Assembly: GCF_024435355.1 (NCBI RefSeq)
Contig: NZ_JAMJWG010000014.1
Span: 186,001 to 250,000, forward strand
Source of the DNA: Streptomyces odontomachi
Lineage (GTDB): Bacteria; Actinomycetota; Actinomycetes; Streptomycetales; Streptomycetaceae
DNA: 64,000 bases
Direction: 5' to 3'
Positions 1 through 9,189 of the stretch are shown here, piece by piece. Position numbers and translations under genes: made by a program. Positions within the stretch are counted from its first letter, which is position 1, and each line of letters starts with the position of its first letter. The notes beneath the pieces were generated by a model. That model searched no databases, had not been told where the DNA came from, and saw only the letters and a program-made list of their open reading frames with translations.

Positions 1-1
1 C

Positions 2-31
2 CGCATCAACGGTTATGACGACGTGACCTGA
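2..31 (+). CDS. C-terminal tail of an upstream gene (partial)
   Basis: Reading from base 2, a frame with Streptomyces-like codon use encodes RINGYDDVT and stops at TGA 29-31. The rest lies outside the window. From memory of gene order in Streptomyces the gene before this kinase/helicase pair is often tatC (Sec-independent translocase subunit), but ten codons cannot prove it. It could also be chance open frame. Confidence 0.4.
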   Translation, partial: RINGYDDVT

Positions 32-99
32 CCGGACTGCATACCGTATCCGGCCGTCTTGTAGTGTCCTGCCCCCAGACTTCGGCCAGGGGATGCCCA

Positions 100-990
100 G
101 TGACCAGCGAGATCAGCCTCTTCGTCAACCCCACCGCAGGCCGCGGCCGGGGCGCCCACGCGGCGCAACCAGCCGCGGCCGCGTTGCGTGCCGCCGGGTT
201 CTCGGTGCGCACCGTCGTCGGCGTGGACGCCACCGACGCGTTGCACCGGGCGCGCGAGGCCGTCCGGGACGGCACCGGAGCCCTGGTGGTCGTCGGCGGC
301 GACGGCATGGTGCACCTGGCGCTCCAGGCGGTCGCCGGCACCGGTATCCCGCTCGGCGTGGTCGCCGTCGGCACCGGCAACGACTTCGCGCGCTCCCTGG
401 GCCTGCCGGTGCGCGAGCCCGCCGCGGCCGGCCGGCTGGTCGCCGAAGCGCTCAAGGGCGCCCGTACGCGCGCGGTCGACCTGGGCCGTGCCTCCGGGCA
501 GTGGTTCGGCACCGTCCTCGCCTCCGGCTTCGACTCCCGCGTCAACGACCGCGGCAACCGCATGAAGTGGCCCACCGGGCGCCTGCGGTACGACGTGGCG
601 ATGGTCGCCGAACTCGCCGCGTTCCGGCCGCTGCCGTACCGCATCACCCTCGACGGCGGCGAGGTACGGGAGACCGAGGCGACGCTGGTCGCGGTCGGCA
701 ACGGGCCCTCGTACGGCGGCGGAATGAAGATCTGCGCACGAGCCGACCTCACCGACGGGCTCTTCGACATCACCGTCGTCGGCGATTGCAGCCGGGCGAC
801 GCTCCTGCGGGTCTTCCCGCGCGTCTACAAGGGCACCCACCTGGATCATCCCGTCGTCACCGTGCACCGCGCCGCCCGGATCGAGCTGGCCGCGCCGGAG
901 GTGACCGGGTACGCGGACGGGGAGCTGCTCGGTCCCCTGCCGATCACCGCGGAGGTGGTTCCGGCGGCCGTCCGGGTGCTCGTCCCGTAG
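100..990 (+). CDS. diacylglycerol kinase-like lipid kinase
   Basis: A 296-residue protein of the DAGK catalytic / YegS-like lipid kinase family, which phosphorylates diacylglycerol or related lipids with ATP at the cytoplasmic membrane face. The nucleotide-binding signature GGDGMVH is at about residues 66-72 and GTGNDFAR at 91-98; a C-terminal ADGE near residue 272 is the expected late motif. The length is normal for single-domain members. I chose GTG at 100 because a purine-rich CAGGGG lies 8-12 bases upstream; an upstream GTG at 64 has no such site. The lipid substrate cannot be told from sequence. The helicase follows 173 bp downstream on the same strand. Confidence 0.9.
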   Translation: MTSEISLFVNPTAGRGRGAHAAQPAAAALRAAGFSVRTVVGVDATDALHRAREAVRDGTGALVVVGGDGMVHLALQAVAGTGIPLGVVAVGTGNDFARSLGLPVREPAAAGRLVAEALKGARTRAVDLGRASGQWFGTVLASGFDSRVNDRGNRMKWPTGRLRYDVAMVAELAAFRPLPYRITLDGGEVRETEATLVAVGNGPSYGGGMKICARADLTDGLFDITVVGDCSRATLLRVFPRVYKGTHLDHPVVTVHRAARIELAAPEVTGYADGELLGPLPITAEVVPAAVRVLVP

Positions 991-1163
991 CCGCGGGGGC
1001 GCCGAGGGGCCGTGATTCCGGCGCGCAGCACGCGGGGGGCACGCGGGCGCCACCCCGCAGCGGCGCACCGTCGACGTACACCTGCCGGCTTGACCAGGCA
1101 AGACGTGGCGATCCCGATAATGATCGTGCTCTGTCACAGGGGGCGGGTAGGCTCGAAAGTACG

Positions 1164-3974
1164 ATGACTGAGGACCTCTCACCGGCCGAGCGATATGCGG
1201 CAGCCCGGAAGCGCGCCGCCGAGCAGGCCACCGCGCTGGGCAGCTTCCGCGGGATGTACGACTTCGATCTGGACCCTTTCCAGACCGAGGCCTGCCAGGC
1301 CCTCGAAGCCGGCAAAGGCGTACTGGTGGCCGCACCGACCGGCTCCGGCAAGACGATCGTCGGGGAGTTCGCCGTCCACCTTGCGCTACAGCAGGGCAAG
1401 AAGTGCTTCTACACCACCCCCATCAAGGCGCTCTCCAACCAGAAGTACTCGGACCTGGCCAAGCGGTACGGCGCCGACCAGGTCGGCCTGCTCACCGGGG
1501 ACAACAGCGTCAATTCGGGCGCCCCTGTGGTCATCATGACCACCGAGGTGCTGCGGAACATGCTGTACGCGGGCTCCGAGACACTGCGCGGCCTCGGCTA
1601 CGTCGTGATGGACGAGGTGCACTACCTCTCGGACCGCTTCCGCGGCGCGGTGTGGGAGGAAGTGATCATCCATCTGCCGGAGTCGGTGACGTTGGTCTCC
1701 CTCTCCGCCACCGTGTCGAACGCGGAGGAGTTCGGTGACTGGCTGGACACCGTGCGCGGCGACACCCAGGTGATCGTCTCCGAGCACCGGCCGGTGCCGC
1801 TGTTCCAGCACGTGCTCGCCGGACGGCGGATGTACGACCTCTTCGAGGAGGGCGAGAGCGGCAAGCGCGCGGTCAACCCCGACCTCACCCGCCTGGCCAG
1901 GACGGACGCCACCCGCCCCGCCTTCGGCCCGGGGCGCAGACGGGGCAGGGCGCTGCGCGAGGCGGACCGCGAGCGCGAGCGCCGCCAGCGCTCCCGGATC
2001 TGGACGCCGAGCCGCCCCGAGGTGATCGAGCGGCTCGACTCCGAAGGCCTGCTCCCCGCCATCACCTTCATCTTCAGCCGCGCCGGCTGCGAGTCCGCCG
2101 TCCAGCAGTGCCTCTTCGCCGGTCTGCGGCTGAACGACGAATCGGCCCGCCACCGGGTCCGCGAGATCGTCGAGGAGCGCACCGCCTCCATCCCCCGCGA
2201 GGATCTGCACGTCCTCGGCTACTACGAGTGGCTGGAAGGTCTGGAGCGCGGCATCGCCGCCCACCACGCGGGCATGCTGCCCACCTTCAAGGAGGTCGTC
2301 GAGGAGCTGTTCGTGCGCGGCCTGGTCAAGGCGGTCTTCGCCACCGAGACCCTCGCCCTCGGTATCAACATGCCCGCCAGATCCGTCATCCTGGAAAAGC
2401 TCGTCAAGTGGAACGGCGAGCAGCACGCCGACATCACCCCGGGCGAGTACACCCAGCTGACCGGTCGTGCGGGCCGCCGCGGCATCGACGTCGAGGGGCA
2501 TGCCGTGGTGCTCTGGCAGCGGGCCATGAACCCCGAGCACCTGGCGGGTCTCGCCGGCGCCCGCACCTACCCGCTGCGCTCCAGCTTCAAGCCGTCGTAC
2601 AACATGGCGGTCAACCTGGTCGAGCAGTTCGGCCGGCACCGCTCGCGCGAGCTGCTGGAGACGTCCTTCGCGCAGTTCCAGGCCGACAAGTCGGTCGTCG
2701 GCATCTCCCGCCAGGTACAGCGCAACGAGGGAGGACTCCAGGGCTACCAGGAGGCCATGACCTGCCACCTCGGCGACTTCGAGGAGTACGCCCGGCTGCG
2801 TCGCGACCTGAAGGACCGGGAGACCGAGCTGGCCAAGCAGGGCGCGGCGCAGCGGCGCGCCCAGGCTGCGGCGGCGCTGGAGAAGCTGCGCCCCGGCGAC
2901 GTCATCCACGTGCCCACCGGAAAGTTCGCCGGGCTCGCCCTGGTACTCGACCCGGGGGTGCCCGCCGGCCGGGTCGGTGGGCATCGTGGCTTCGACTACC
3001 AGGACGGCCCGCGGCCCCTGGTGTTGACGGCGGAGCGGCAGGTCAAGAGGCTCGGATCGGCGGACTTCCCGGTACCGGTGGAGCCGCTGGAACGGATGCG
3101 CATCCCCAAGTCGTTCAACCAGCGCAGCCCCCAGTCACGCCGTGACCTGGCCTCGGCGCTGCGCTCCAAGGCCGGCCACATCGTGCCCGAACGGCACCGC
3201 AAGCAGCGCTCGGCCGCCGCCGACGACCGCGAGATCAGCCGCCTGCGTGCCGAGCTGCGGGCGCACCCCTGCCACGGGTGCAGCGACCGGGAGAACCACG
3301 CCCGCTGGGCCGAGCGTTACCACCGCCTGCGGCGCGACACCCGCCAGTTGGAGCGCCGCATCGAGGGGCGCACCAACACCATCGCCCGCACCTTCGACCG
3401 CATCGTCTCCCTGCTGACCGAGCTGGACTACCTGCGCGGCAACGAGGTCACCGAGCACGGCAAGCGCCTGGCCCGGCTCTACGGCGAACTCGACCTGCTC
3501 GCCAGCGAATGCCTGCGCGAGGGCGTCTGGGAGGGCCTCGACCCGGCCGAACTTGCCGCGTGCGTCTCGGCGTTGGTGTTCGAGTCCCGGGTCGGTGACG
3601 ATGCCCTGGCGCCCAAGCTGCCGTCCGGCGCGGCCCGGTCGGCACTCAGCGAGATGGTGCGCATCTGGGGCCGTCTGGACGCCCTCGAAGAGCAGTTCCG
3701 GATCAACCAGGCGGAGGGCGTCGGCCAGCGCGAGCCCGATCTCGGCTTCGCCTGGGCCGCCTACATGTGGGCCGGCGGCAAGGGCCTGGACGAGGTGCTG
3801 CGCGAGGTGGAGATGCCCGCGGGCGACTTCGTGCGCTGGTGCAAGCAGGTCATCGACGTGCTCGGCCAGATCTCCGCGGCTGCCCCGACCGAGGCGTCCA
3901 CCGTGCCGAAGAGCGCCCGGAAGGCGGTTGACGCACTGCTGCGGGGCGTTGTGGCGTACTCGTCCGTGGGCTGA
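1164..3974 (+). CDS. helY: Ski2/Mtr4-like DEAD/DEAH-box RNA helicase (HelY type)
   Basis: A 936-residue superfamily 2 helicase. Walker A APTGSGKT is at residues 57-64, the DEVH box at 150-153, SAT (motif III) at 181-183 and QLTGRAGRRG (motif VI) at 431-440, followed by a long C-terminal DSHCT-like region with a Cys-rich patch (HPCHGCSD). This is the Ski2/Mtr4 arrangement seen in mycobacterial HelY, associated with RNA unwinding and turnover; the RNA substrate is unknown. ATG 1164 starts at the first residue of the conserved part. A TAGGCT hexamer at 1148-1153 is a reasonable -10 box and would give a very short leader. The open frame extends upstream through the lipid kinase but only as an out-of-frame shadow. 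Confidence 0.93.
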   Translation: MTEDLSPAERYAAARKRAAEQATALGSFRGMYDFDLDPFQTEACQALEAGKGVLVAAPTGSGKTIVGEFAVHLALQQGKKCFYTTPIKALSNQKYSDLAKRYGADQVGLLTGDNSVNSGAPVVIMTTEVLRNMLYAGSETLRGLGYVVMDEVHYLSDRFRGAVWEEVIIHLPESVTLVSLSATVSNAEEFGDWLDTVRGDTQVIVSEHRPVPLFQHVLAGRRMYDLFEEGESGKRAVNPDLTRLARTDATRPAFGPGRRRGRALREADRERERRQRSRIWTPSRPEVIERLDSEGLLPAITFIFSRAGCESAVQQCLFAGLRLNDESARHRVREIVEERTASIPREDLHVLGYYEWLEGLERGIAAHHAGMLPTFKEVVEELFVRGLVKAVFATETLALGINMPARSVILEKLVKWNGEQHADITPGEYTQLTGRAGRRGIDVEGHAVVLWQRAMNPEHLAGLAGARTYPLRSSFKPSYNMAVNLVEQFGRHRSRELLETSFAQFQADKSVVGISRQVQRNEGGLQGYQEAMTCHLGDFEEYARLRRDLKDRETELAKQGAAQRRAQAAAALEKLRPGDVIHVPTGKFAGLALVLDPGVPAGRVGGHRGFDYQDGPRPLVLTAERQVKRLGSADFPVPVEPLERMRIPKSFNQRSPQSRRDLASALRSKAGHIVPERHRKQRSAAADDREISRLRAELRAHPCHGCSDRENHARWAERYHRLRRDTRQLERRIEGRTNTIARTFDRIVSLLTELDYLRGNEVTEHGKRLARLYGELDLLASECLREGVWEGLDPAELAACVSALVFESRVGDDALAPKLPSGAARSALSEMVRIWGRLDALEEQFRINQAEGVGQREPDLGFAWAAYMWAGGKGLDEVLREVEMPAGDFVRWCKQVIDVLGQISAAAPTEASTVPKSARKAVDALLRGVVAYSSVG

Positions 3975-4447
3975 CCCGGCGTCGGTTCCGAAGGTCTGAG
4001 GTCGCGTCCCTGGCTTCCTGGGGGGTGCTCGCGGCGGATCGTCGGCGGGGCCCCCCGGGCTTGTGGTGTGTCCCGAGTGACGTGTGGTGGCCCCTGGTAC
4101 GCAGCGTAGCCGATCACGGCCTTCGGTCATCACTCCGTGTGTAATGTACACGCACCGAGCGTTGTGGCTGGCCGAGTCTATCCCTCTCGGTTCGCTCCTC
4201 TGGATGCTCGTGGAATATGACACGGTGATGTTCCTGTCGGACTAAGCTCCTCCGCAACGCCCCGAGTTGAGTCCGCGATGGGCCCTTCCTTACGTCTGTC
4301 CACAATCACGTGAAAAGTCGCAATTCCTGTGTTTCCTCTCGCTTGTGATGCCGCCGTGGTGCCGGCACCCCGCCGAGACACCTCCTCGCACCGCTCCCAC
4401 CGATCCAGTCCAGTCAGCTCTTGTCAGCCAATCCTTCCGAGGCATAC
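3975..4447. other. 473-bp intergenic region upstream of the conservon
   Basis: No convincing gene. It is visibly richer in A/T than its neighbours, typical of a promoter region. At 4139-4151 the bases GTGTA-ATG-TACAC form a perfect inverted repeat that extends imperfectly to 4137-4153, and TAATGT (4142-4147) inside it resembles a -10 hexamer. This makes it a candidate operator/promoter for the conservon, although it lies about 300 bp before the start codon. A 63-codon open frame at 4267-4458 overlaps the kinase start in another frame and has no family features. Confidence 0.4.
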
Positions 4448-6226
4448 ATGGTGAGTGATCAATCGCCTCCCGGTGAACGTCAGCTGCCCTACATACGGGT
4501 GCTCTTACCCCCCGCCCTGCTGATGGTGGTGGCCACGGCGGTCGCCGTCAGCACCGTCACGCGACCAGCCCGGCTTGCCGTTGGCATGTGCGGGGGCGTC
4601 TGCACCCTGCTGGTGCTCCTCGTGGCCGCCGAGGCCGTGCGCCGTGGCCGCATCGTGGGCAGGCTCCGCGCCGAGTTCACCGAGCGGCTCGCATTTCTGG
4701 AGCGGCGCATCGCCTTCCACGACGAAGAGACGCAGCGGCTCAGCAGCCGGCTCATCCCCGACGCGATCTTCCGCCTGAAGCAGGGCGAGTCCCCCGACGA
4801 GGTCGTCCGGGCCGTGGTGGACGAGGACCCCGGCTACCGTGACCTCCCCGTTCCGCAGCGCGCCCTGCTGCACTCCGTGCTGAAGACCGTCGACGACGAA
4901 GAGGCGCTGCGCGAATCCACCCAGCGTGCCTTCGTGAACATCGCCCGTCGCGTTCAGGCCATCGTTCACCAGCAGTCCGCGGAACTGCGCGGCATGGAGG
5001 AGGACCACGGGCGCAATCCGGAGGTCTTCGACGACCTGCTGCGCATCGACCACGGCACCGCCCTCATCGGCCGGCTGGCCGACAGCATCGCCGTGCTCGG
5101 CGGTGCCCGCCCCGGTCGCCAGTGGCCCAAGCCCGTACCGCTGTTCAGCGTGCTGCGCGGTGCGATGTCCCGGATCCTGGAGTACCAGCGCGTCGAGTTG
5201 CACTCGGTGGTGAAGGTCGCCGTCAAGGGCACCGCCGTCGAGCCCCTCATCCACGCCTGCGCCGAACTCCTCGACAACGCCACCCGGTATTCGCCGCCGC
5301 AGACGAAGGTGCACGTCACCGCGGTCGAGGTGCAGACCGGGGTGGCCATCGAGATCGAGGACGGCGGGGTCAGCCTCAGCGAGGAGGCACGTGCCCGTGC
5401 CGAGCGGATCCTCGCCCAGGCCCACTCGGGCATCGACCTCAACGACCTCGGCGAGACCCCCCGGCTCGGCATGGCCGTCGTGGGGCGGCTCTGCCGGATG
5501 TACGACATGAAGGTGTCGCTGCGGCAGTCCGCGTACGGCGGTGTGCGCGCCGTCCTGGTCGCGCCGCACACCATGCTCACCACCGGCCCGGCACCCGGTC
5601 TCGCACACGGCATCGGCGCCTCCGCGGTGCCGCGGATGGGCGACGACGGAGAGCTGATCGCCCCGCAGGCCAGCCGCAAGCGCCGCCCCACAGGACCGGT
5701 GCCCTCGCCCCCGCTGCCGCCCGCCCGGGACACCCCGGCCTCCGACGACGCTCCCGTGGTCACCGAGTGGACCCCGATGGGCCTGCCGCAGCGCCGCAGC
5801 AGGGTGAAGACCCCGCTGCGCCAGCGCATCGCCGAAGCCCGCGCCGAGGAAGCGGCGACAGGGGGAGCCGGCCAGGCCGGCGCCTCCGTCTCCGCACCAC
5901 GCGGGGGCCAGCCGGGACTGCGCAACGGGTCCGAGCCCGAACCGGGCCTGTGGGTCGCGGCCTTCATGAACGGCGTCACCGGCGACGAGCCCGGCAGCGC
6001 GCCGCAGCGGGACACCCGCCCGGGCGGCGACACGGACCACGGGTCCGGCGGCGACACCGACGCCGGCCGAGCCGCCGGAGCCGGTCATGCCACCGCGTCC
6101 GCCGGCGGCTCCGGACGCGACGCCGAGGACGCCGGGGCCCCGCCCGCCGGCGTGCCGCGCGCCGGCGCCCATCCGCCGGCCCGTACAGACTCCGATGACG
6201 TGGCGGACGAAGGGGACCTCAAGTGA
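4448..6226 (+). CDS. cvnA: conservon sensor histidine kinase-like protein CvnA
   Basis: A 592-residue membrane protein, first gene of a conservon. Two closely spaced membrane segments (about residues 18-37 and 44-62) are followed by a charged, probably coiled-coil stretch and a GHKL ATPase domain from about residue 260, with the N-box ELLDNATRYS near 272 and EDGG downstream. Residues 400-592 are Pro/Ala/Gly-rich and look disordered. CvnA proteins work with the downstream roadblock, DUF742 and GTPase proteins in a membrane complex likened to eukaryotic G-protein receptors. ATG 4448 follows CCGAGG at a good distance; GTG 4451 is an alternative. The stop overlaps the cvnB start by 4 bases. Gene order suggests this is the cvn9/rar conservon. 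Confidence 0.92.
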   Translation: MVSDQSPPGERQLPYIRVLLPPALLMVVATAVAVSTVTRPARLAVGMCGGVCTLLVLLVAAEAVRRGRIVGRLRAEFTERLAFLERRIAFHDEETQRLSSRLIPDAIFRLKQGESPDEVVRAVVDEDPGYRDLPVPQRALLHSVLKTVDDEEALRESTQRAFVNIARRVQAIVHQQSAELRGMEEDHGRNPEVFDDLLRIDHGTALIGRLADSIAVLGGARPGRQWPKPVPLFSVLRGAMSRILEYQRVELHSVVKVAVKGTAVEPLIHACAELLDNATRYSPPQTKVHVTAVEVQTGVAIEIEDGGVSLSEEARARAERILAQAHSGIDLNDLGETPRLGMAVVGRLCRMYDMKVSLRQSAYGGVRAVLVAPHTMLTTGPAPGLAHGIGASAVPRMGDDGELIAPQASRKRRPTGPVPSPPLPPARDTPASDDAPVVTEWTPMGLPQRRSRVKTPLRQRIAEARAEEAATGGAGQAGASVSAPRGGQPGLRNGSEPEPGLWVAAFMNGVTGDEPGSAPQRDTRPGGDTDHGSGGDTDAGRAAGAGHATASAGGSGRDAEDAGAPPAGVPRAGAHPPARTDSDDVADEGDLK

Positions 6227-6630
6227 TCCAGCAGCGCGCCAACTTCGACTGGATGCTCAAAGAGCTCGCCGACGGCGTCCCGGGCATACGCCAGGTCGTG
6301 GTGCTGTCCGCCGACGGACTGCGCATCGCACGGCACGGCGGCGAGCCCGACGCCGCCGACCGGCTCGCCGCCGCCTGCGCCGGGCTCCAGAGCCTCGCGG
6401 CGGCGGTGGGCTCCGAGATCCCGGACAGCGACGGCCGGATGCGGATGGTCCTCATCGAGATCAGCGGCGGCTTCTTCTACCTGATGGCCGCCGGCTCGGG
6501 TGCCTACCTCGCCGTGCTCGCCGACGAGACCGTCGACGCCGGCCTCATCAGCAACCGGATGCGGAACCTGGTGGCCCGCATCGGTGCCCATCTGACCAGT
6601 CCGCCGCGCCACGACGGGCAGGTCGTATGA
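6223..6630 (+). CDS. cvnB: roadblock/LC7 protein CvnB
   Basis: A 135-residue roadblock/LC7 domain protein covering nearly the whole chain (FDWMLKELADGVPGIRQVVV, then a beta strand reading VLIEI and the MAAGSGAYLAVLAD turn). Such proteins act as partners or regulators of small GTPases and in conservons bind the kinase-like protein and the GTPase. The GTG start lies in GTGA overlapping the cvnA stop, and its own stop overlaps the cvnC ATG, so translation is almost certainly coupled. Confidence 0.95.
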   Translation: MIQQRANFDWMLKELADGVPGIRQVVVLSADGLRIARHGGEPDAADRLAAACAGLQSLAAAVGSEIPDSDGRMRMVLIEISGGFFYLMAAGSGAYLAVLADETVDAGLISNRMRNLVARIGAHLTSPPRHDGQVV

Positions 6631-7001
6631 CACCGCCGCAACGACAGCGGCGCACTTCTGAACCCGAAGCAGACGGCAACCCCGAGCGGTTATACGTCCT
6701 CACGGGAGGTCCTGACGGCACGGGGCGCGCCCCGCTCGACCTGGTCACCCTGGTCGTGGCGCGTGCCGGGCCGCCGCCGACCGCGGGGCCCGAGCAGGCC
6801 GCCCTGCTGAGGATGTGCGCCACCCCCCTGTCCGTGGCCGAGATCTCGGCCTACCTCAATCTGCCGTTCAGCGTGGTGACCGTACTGCTGACCGAGCTGC
6901 TGGCGGACGACCTGGTGGTGGCGCGTGCCCCGATCGTCCGCTCGACGCTCCCGGACCGTTCCCTTCTCGAAGCGGTGATGCATGGACTTCAAAAGCTCTG
7001 A
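6627..7001 (+). CDS. cvnC: DUF742 protein CvnC
   Basis: A 124-residue DUF742 protein, third member of the conservon. It contains the winged-helix-like stretch LLRMCATPLSVAEISAYLNL and LTELLADDLVVAR typical of the family. Its biochemical role is not settled; in conservon studies it joins the membrane complex with CvnA, CvnB and CvnD. ATG 6627 sits in ATGA overlapping the cvnB stop. The 3' end overlaps cvnD by 20 bases, so the last codons include the cvnD ribosome-binding region. Confidence 0.94.
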   Translation: MTPPQRQRRTSEPEADGNPERLYVLTGGPDGTGRAPLDLVTLVVARAGPPPTAGPEQAALLRMCATPLSVAEISAYLNLPFSVVTVLLTELLADDLVVARAPIVRSTLPDRSLLEAVMHGLQKL

Positions 7002-7596
7002 CACGATCACGGGCCCCAGGAGCGAGGACGTGCTGCCGGACACGGCCACGGCCGCGGTGAAGATCGTGATCGTGGGTGGTTTCGGGGTCGGCAAGACGAC
7101 CCTGGTCGGGTCGGTCAGCGAGATCCGGCCGCTGACCACCGAGGAGACCATGACGGAGGCGGGCATCGGCGTCGACGACGACTACGGCTCCGCCACCAAG
7201 ACGGCCACCACCGTCGCCATGGACTTCGGCCGCATCACCATCACCGACCAGCTGGTCCTCTACCTCTTCGGCACACCGGGGCAGGAACGCTTCTGGTTCC
7301 TGTGGAACGGCCTCTTCGAAGGCGCGCTGGGTGCCGTGGTCCTCATCGACACCCGGCGCCTGGAGGTCAGCTTCGACGTCATCGGCCGCCTCGAGGAGCG
7401 CGGTGTGCCGTTCGTCGTCGCCGTCAACGAGTTCCCCGACGCGCCCCGTTACCCGGTCGACGAGCTGCGCAACGCGCTCGACCTGCCCGAGGACGTGCCG
7501 ATCGTGCACTGCGACGCGCGCGCCAGGGCGTCGAGCCGGGACGTCCTCATGACGTTGATGCGGTTCCTGCACACCCTGACGACGGCCGCACCCTGA
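6982..7596 (+). CDS. cvnD: conservon Ras-like GTPase CvnD
   Basis: A 204-residue small GTP-binding protein. The P-loop GFGVGKTT is near residue 33 and the G3 motif GTPGQER near 97. The canonical G4 NKxD reads VNEF and the G5 motif is also non-canonical (HCDARA), as is usual for conservon and MglA-like ATP/GTP-binding proteins, so guanine specificity by the classical route is uncertain. ATG 6982 lies inside the end of cvnC. It would act as the switch of the complex, exchanging nucleotide under control of CvnA and CvnB. Confidence 0.95.
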   Translation: MDFKSSDTITGPRSEDVLPDTATAAVKIVIVGGFGVGKTTLVGSVSEIRPLTTEETMTEAGIGVDDDYGSATKTATTVAMDFGRITITDQLVLYLFGTPGQERFWFLWNGLFEGALGAVVLIDTRRLEVSFDVIGRLEERGVPFVVAVNEFPDAPRYPVDELRNALDLPEDVPIVHCDARARASSRDVLMTLMRFLHTLTTAAP

Positions 7597-7642
7597 CACG
7601 GGCCCACCGAAAAGACTTCCGCCATTTCCCGGAGCGATCACC

Positions 7643-9160
7643 GTGACTGACTCCCCCTCCCACCCCGACCCGGGCCAGCCGGCGCCCCTCCCCCCACCGG
7701 GCTGCCCGGCACACCCGTCCTCCGCCAGTACCGGCCCCGGCGGACTGTTCCGCATCCACGACAGCGAGGCCCAGCGCGACCTCGCCGGTTTGTACGAGAA
7801 ACTGCGCGCCGAACACGGCCCGGTCGCGCCCGTGCTGCTGCACAACGACGTGCCGGTGTGGGCGGTGCTCGGGCACACCGAGAACCTGCACATGGTGCGC
7901 ACGCCGTCGCACTTCACCAGGGACACCCGGCAGTGGCGCGCCATCCAGGACGGCACCGCAGGACCGCACCATCCGCTGGCCCCGGTCTTCTCCTGGCAGC
8001 CGATCTGCTCCTTCACCGAGGGCGGCGAGCACCAGCGGCTGCGCGGTGCCGTCACCGCCGCCATCGCCAGCATCGACCACCGCGGCGTGCGCCGCTTCAT
8101 CCACCGCTACAGCCAGCGTCTCGTCAACGACTTCTGCCAGGACGGCACCGCCGACCTGGTGACCCAGTTCGCCGAGCATCTGCCGATGATGGTGATGTGC
8201 CAGATCATCGGTATGCCCGAGGAGTACAACGAGCGCATGGTGCAGGCCGCCCGCGACATGATCAAGGGCACCGAGACCGCCATCGAGAGCAACGCCTATG
8301 TGATGGCCGCACTCGAGCGCCTCGTCGCCCGCCGGCGGCAGCGCCCCGAGAACGACTTCACCGGCGCGCTCCTCACCCATCCCTCGCAGCTCACCGACGA
8401 CGAGGTGGCCCAGCATCTGCGGCTGGTGCTCATCGCGTCCTTCGAGGCCACCGCCAACCTCATCGCGAACGTGCTCCGCGTCGTGATGACCGACCCGCGG
8501 TTCCGCGCCCAGCTCAACGGTGGCCAGATGACCGTGCCGGAGGCGGTCGAGCAGTCCCTGTGGGACGAGCCGCCGTTCAGCGCCATCCTCACCTACGTCG
8601 CCAAGCAGGACACCGAGCTGGGCGGCCGGCGGATCAGGGCCGGAGACGGCCTGATGCTCGGCATCGCGCCGGGCAACGCCGACCCGGTGGTGCGCCCCGA
8701 ACCCGGTGCGCACATGCAGGGCAACCGTTCCCACCTGGCCTTCAGCGGGGGCCCGCACGAATGCCCCGGCCAGGACATCGGCCGTGCCATCGCCGACACC
8801 GGTATCGACGCGCTGCTGACCCGGCTTCCGGACGTGCACCTCGCCGTGCCGGAGGAGGATCTGTGCTGGACCGCTTCGATCCTCTCGCGGCACCTGGTGG
8901 CCCTGCCGGTCACCTTTGCGCCGAAGCCCCCGCAGGACGTCATGCGGCGCCCGACCGCCGGCACGGCCGGCTCCGGCGGCGGCAAGGACACCGACTGGCA
9001 GATCACCTCGGCGGCACCGAACCCGGCAGCCGGGCCGGACCTGCCGCCCGAGGTCCCGGTCCCACCGGCCGCGCAGGCACCGTCCGTCACACCACAGCCC
9101 GCGGGGACCGCACCCCGCGGCGTATGGGAGCGGCTGCTGCGCTGGTGGCGCGGCGACTGA
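7643..9160 (+). CDS. cvnE: conservon cytochrome P450 (CYP157-like, no EXXR)
   Basis: A 505-residue P450, fifth gene of the conservon. The haem loop FSGGPHECPG gives the thiolate ligand Cys374. The K-helix EXXR motif, nearly universal in P450s, is absent: the expected place reads EQSLW (residues 303-307), the same replacement I recall being reported for S. coelicolor CYP157C1. The I-helix reads ASFEAT near 265-270, lacking the usual glycine and acid-Thr pair. N-terminal (about 1-30) and C-terminal (about 440-490) Pro-rich extensions flank the fold. The substrate is unknown; the altered motifs leave open a redox-sensing or signalling role. GTG start, 46 bp after cvnD. Confidence 0.92.
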   Translation: MTDSPSHPDPGQPAPLPPPGCPAHPSSASTGPGGLFRIHDSEAQRDLAGLYEKLRAEHGPVAPVLLHNDVPVWAVLGHTENLHMVRTPSHFTRDTRQWRAIQDGTAGPHHPLAPVFSWQPICSFTEGGEHQRLRGAVTAAIASIDHRGVRRFIHRYSQRLVNDFCQDGTADLVTQFAEHLPMMVMCQIIGMPEEYNERMVQAARDMIKGTETAIESNAYVMAALERLVARRRQRPENDFTGALLTHPSQLTDDEVAQHLRLVLIASFEATANLIANVLRVVMTDPRFRAQLNGGQMTVPEAVEQSLWDEPPFSAILTYVAKQDTELGGRRIRAGDGLMLGIAPGNADPVVRPEPGAHMQGNRSHLAFSGGPHECPGQDIGRAIADTGIDALLTRLPDVHLAVPEEDLCWTASILSRHLVALPVTFAPKPPQDVMRRPTAGTAGSGGGKDTDWQITSAAPNPAAGPDLPPEVPVPPAAQAPSVTPQPAGTAPRGVWERLLRWWRGD

Positions 9161-9189
9161 CGCCGGGCCGGGCACCCTGCGGGTATGCC

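Noticed and set aside
93..1163. Upstream extension of the helicase frame through the lipid kinase gene
   Set aside because: The extension is Arg-rich and overlaps the kinase in another frame; helicase homology starts after ATG 1164.
4267..4458. 63-codon frame upstream of the conservon
   Set aside because: No family features, atypical composition, and it overlaps the kinase start.
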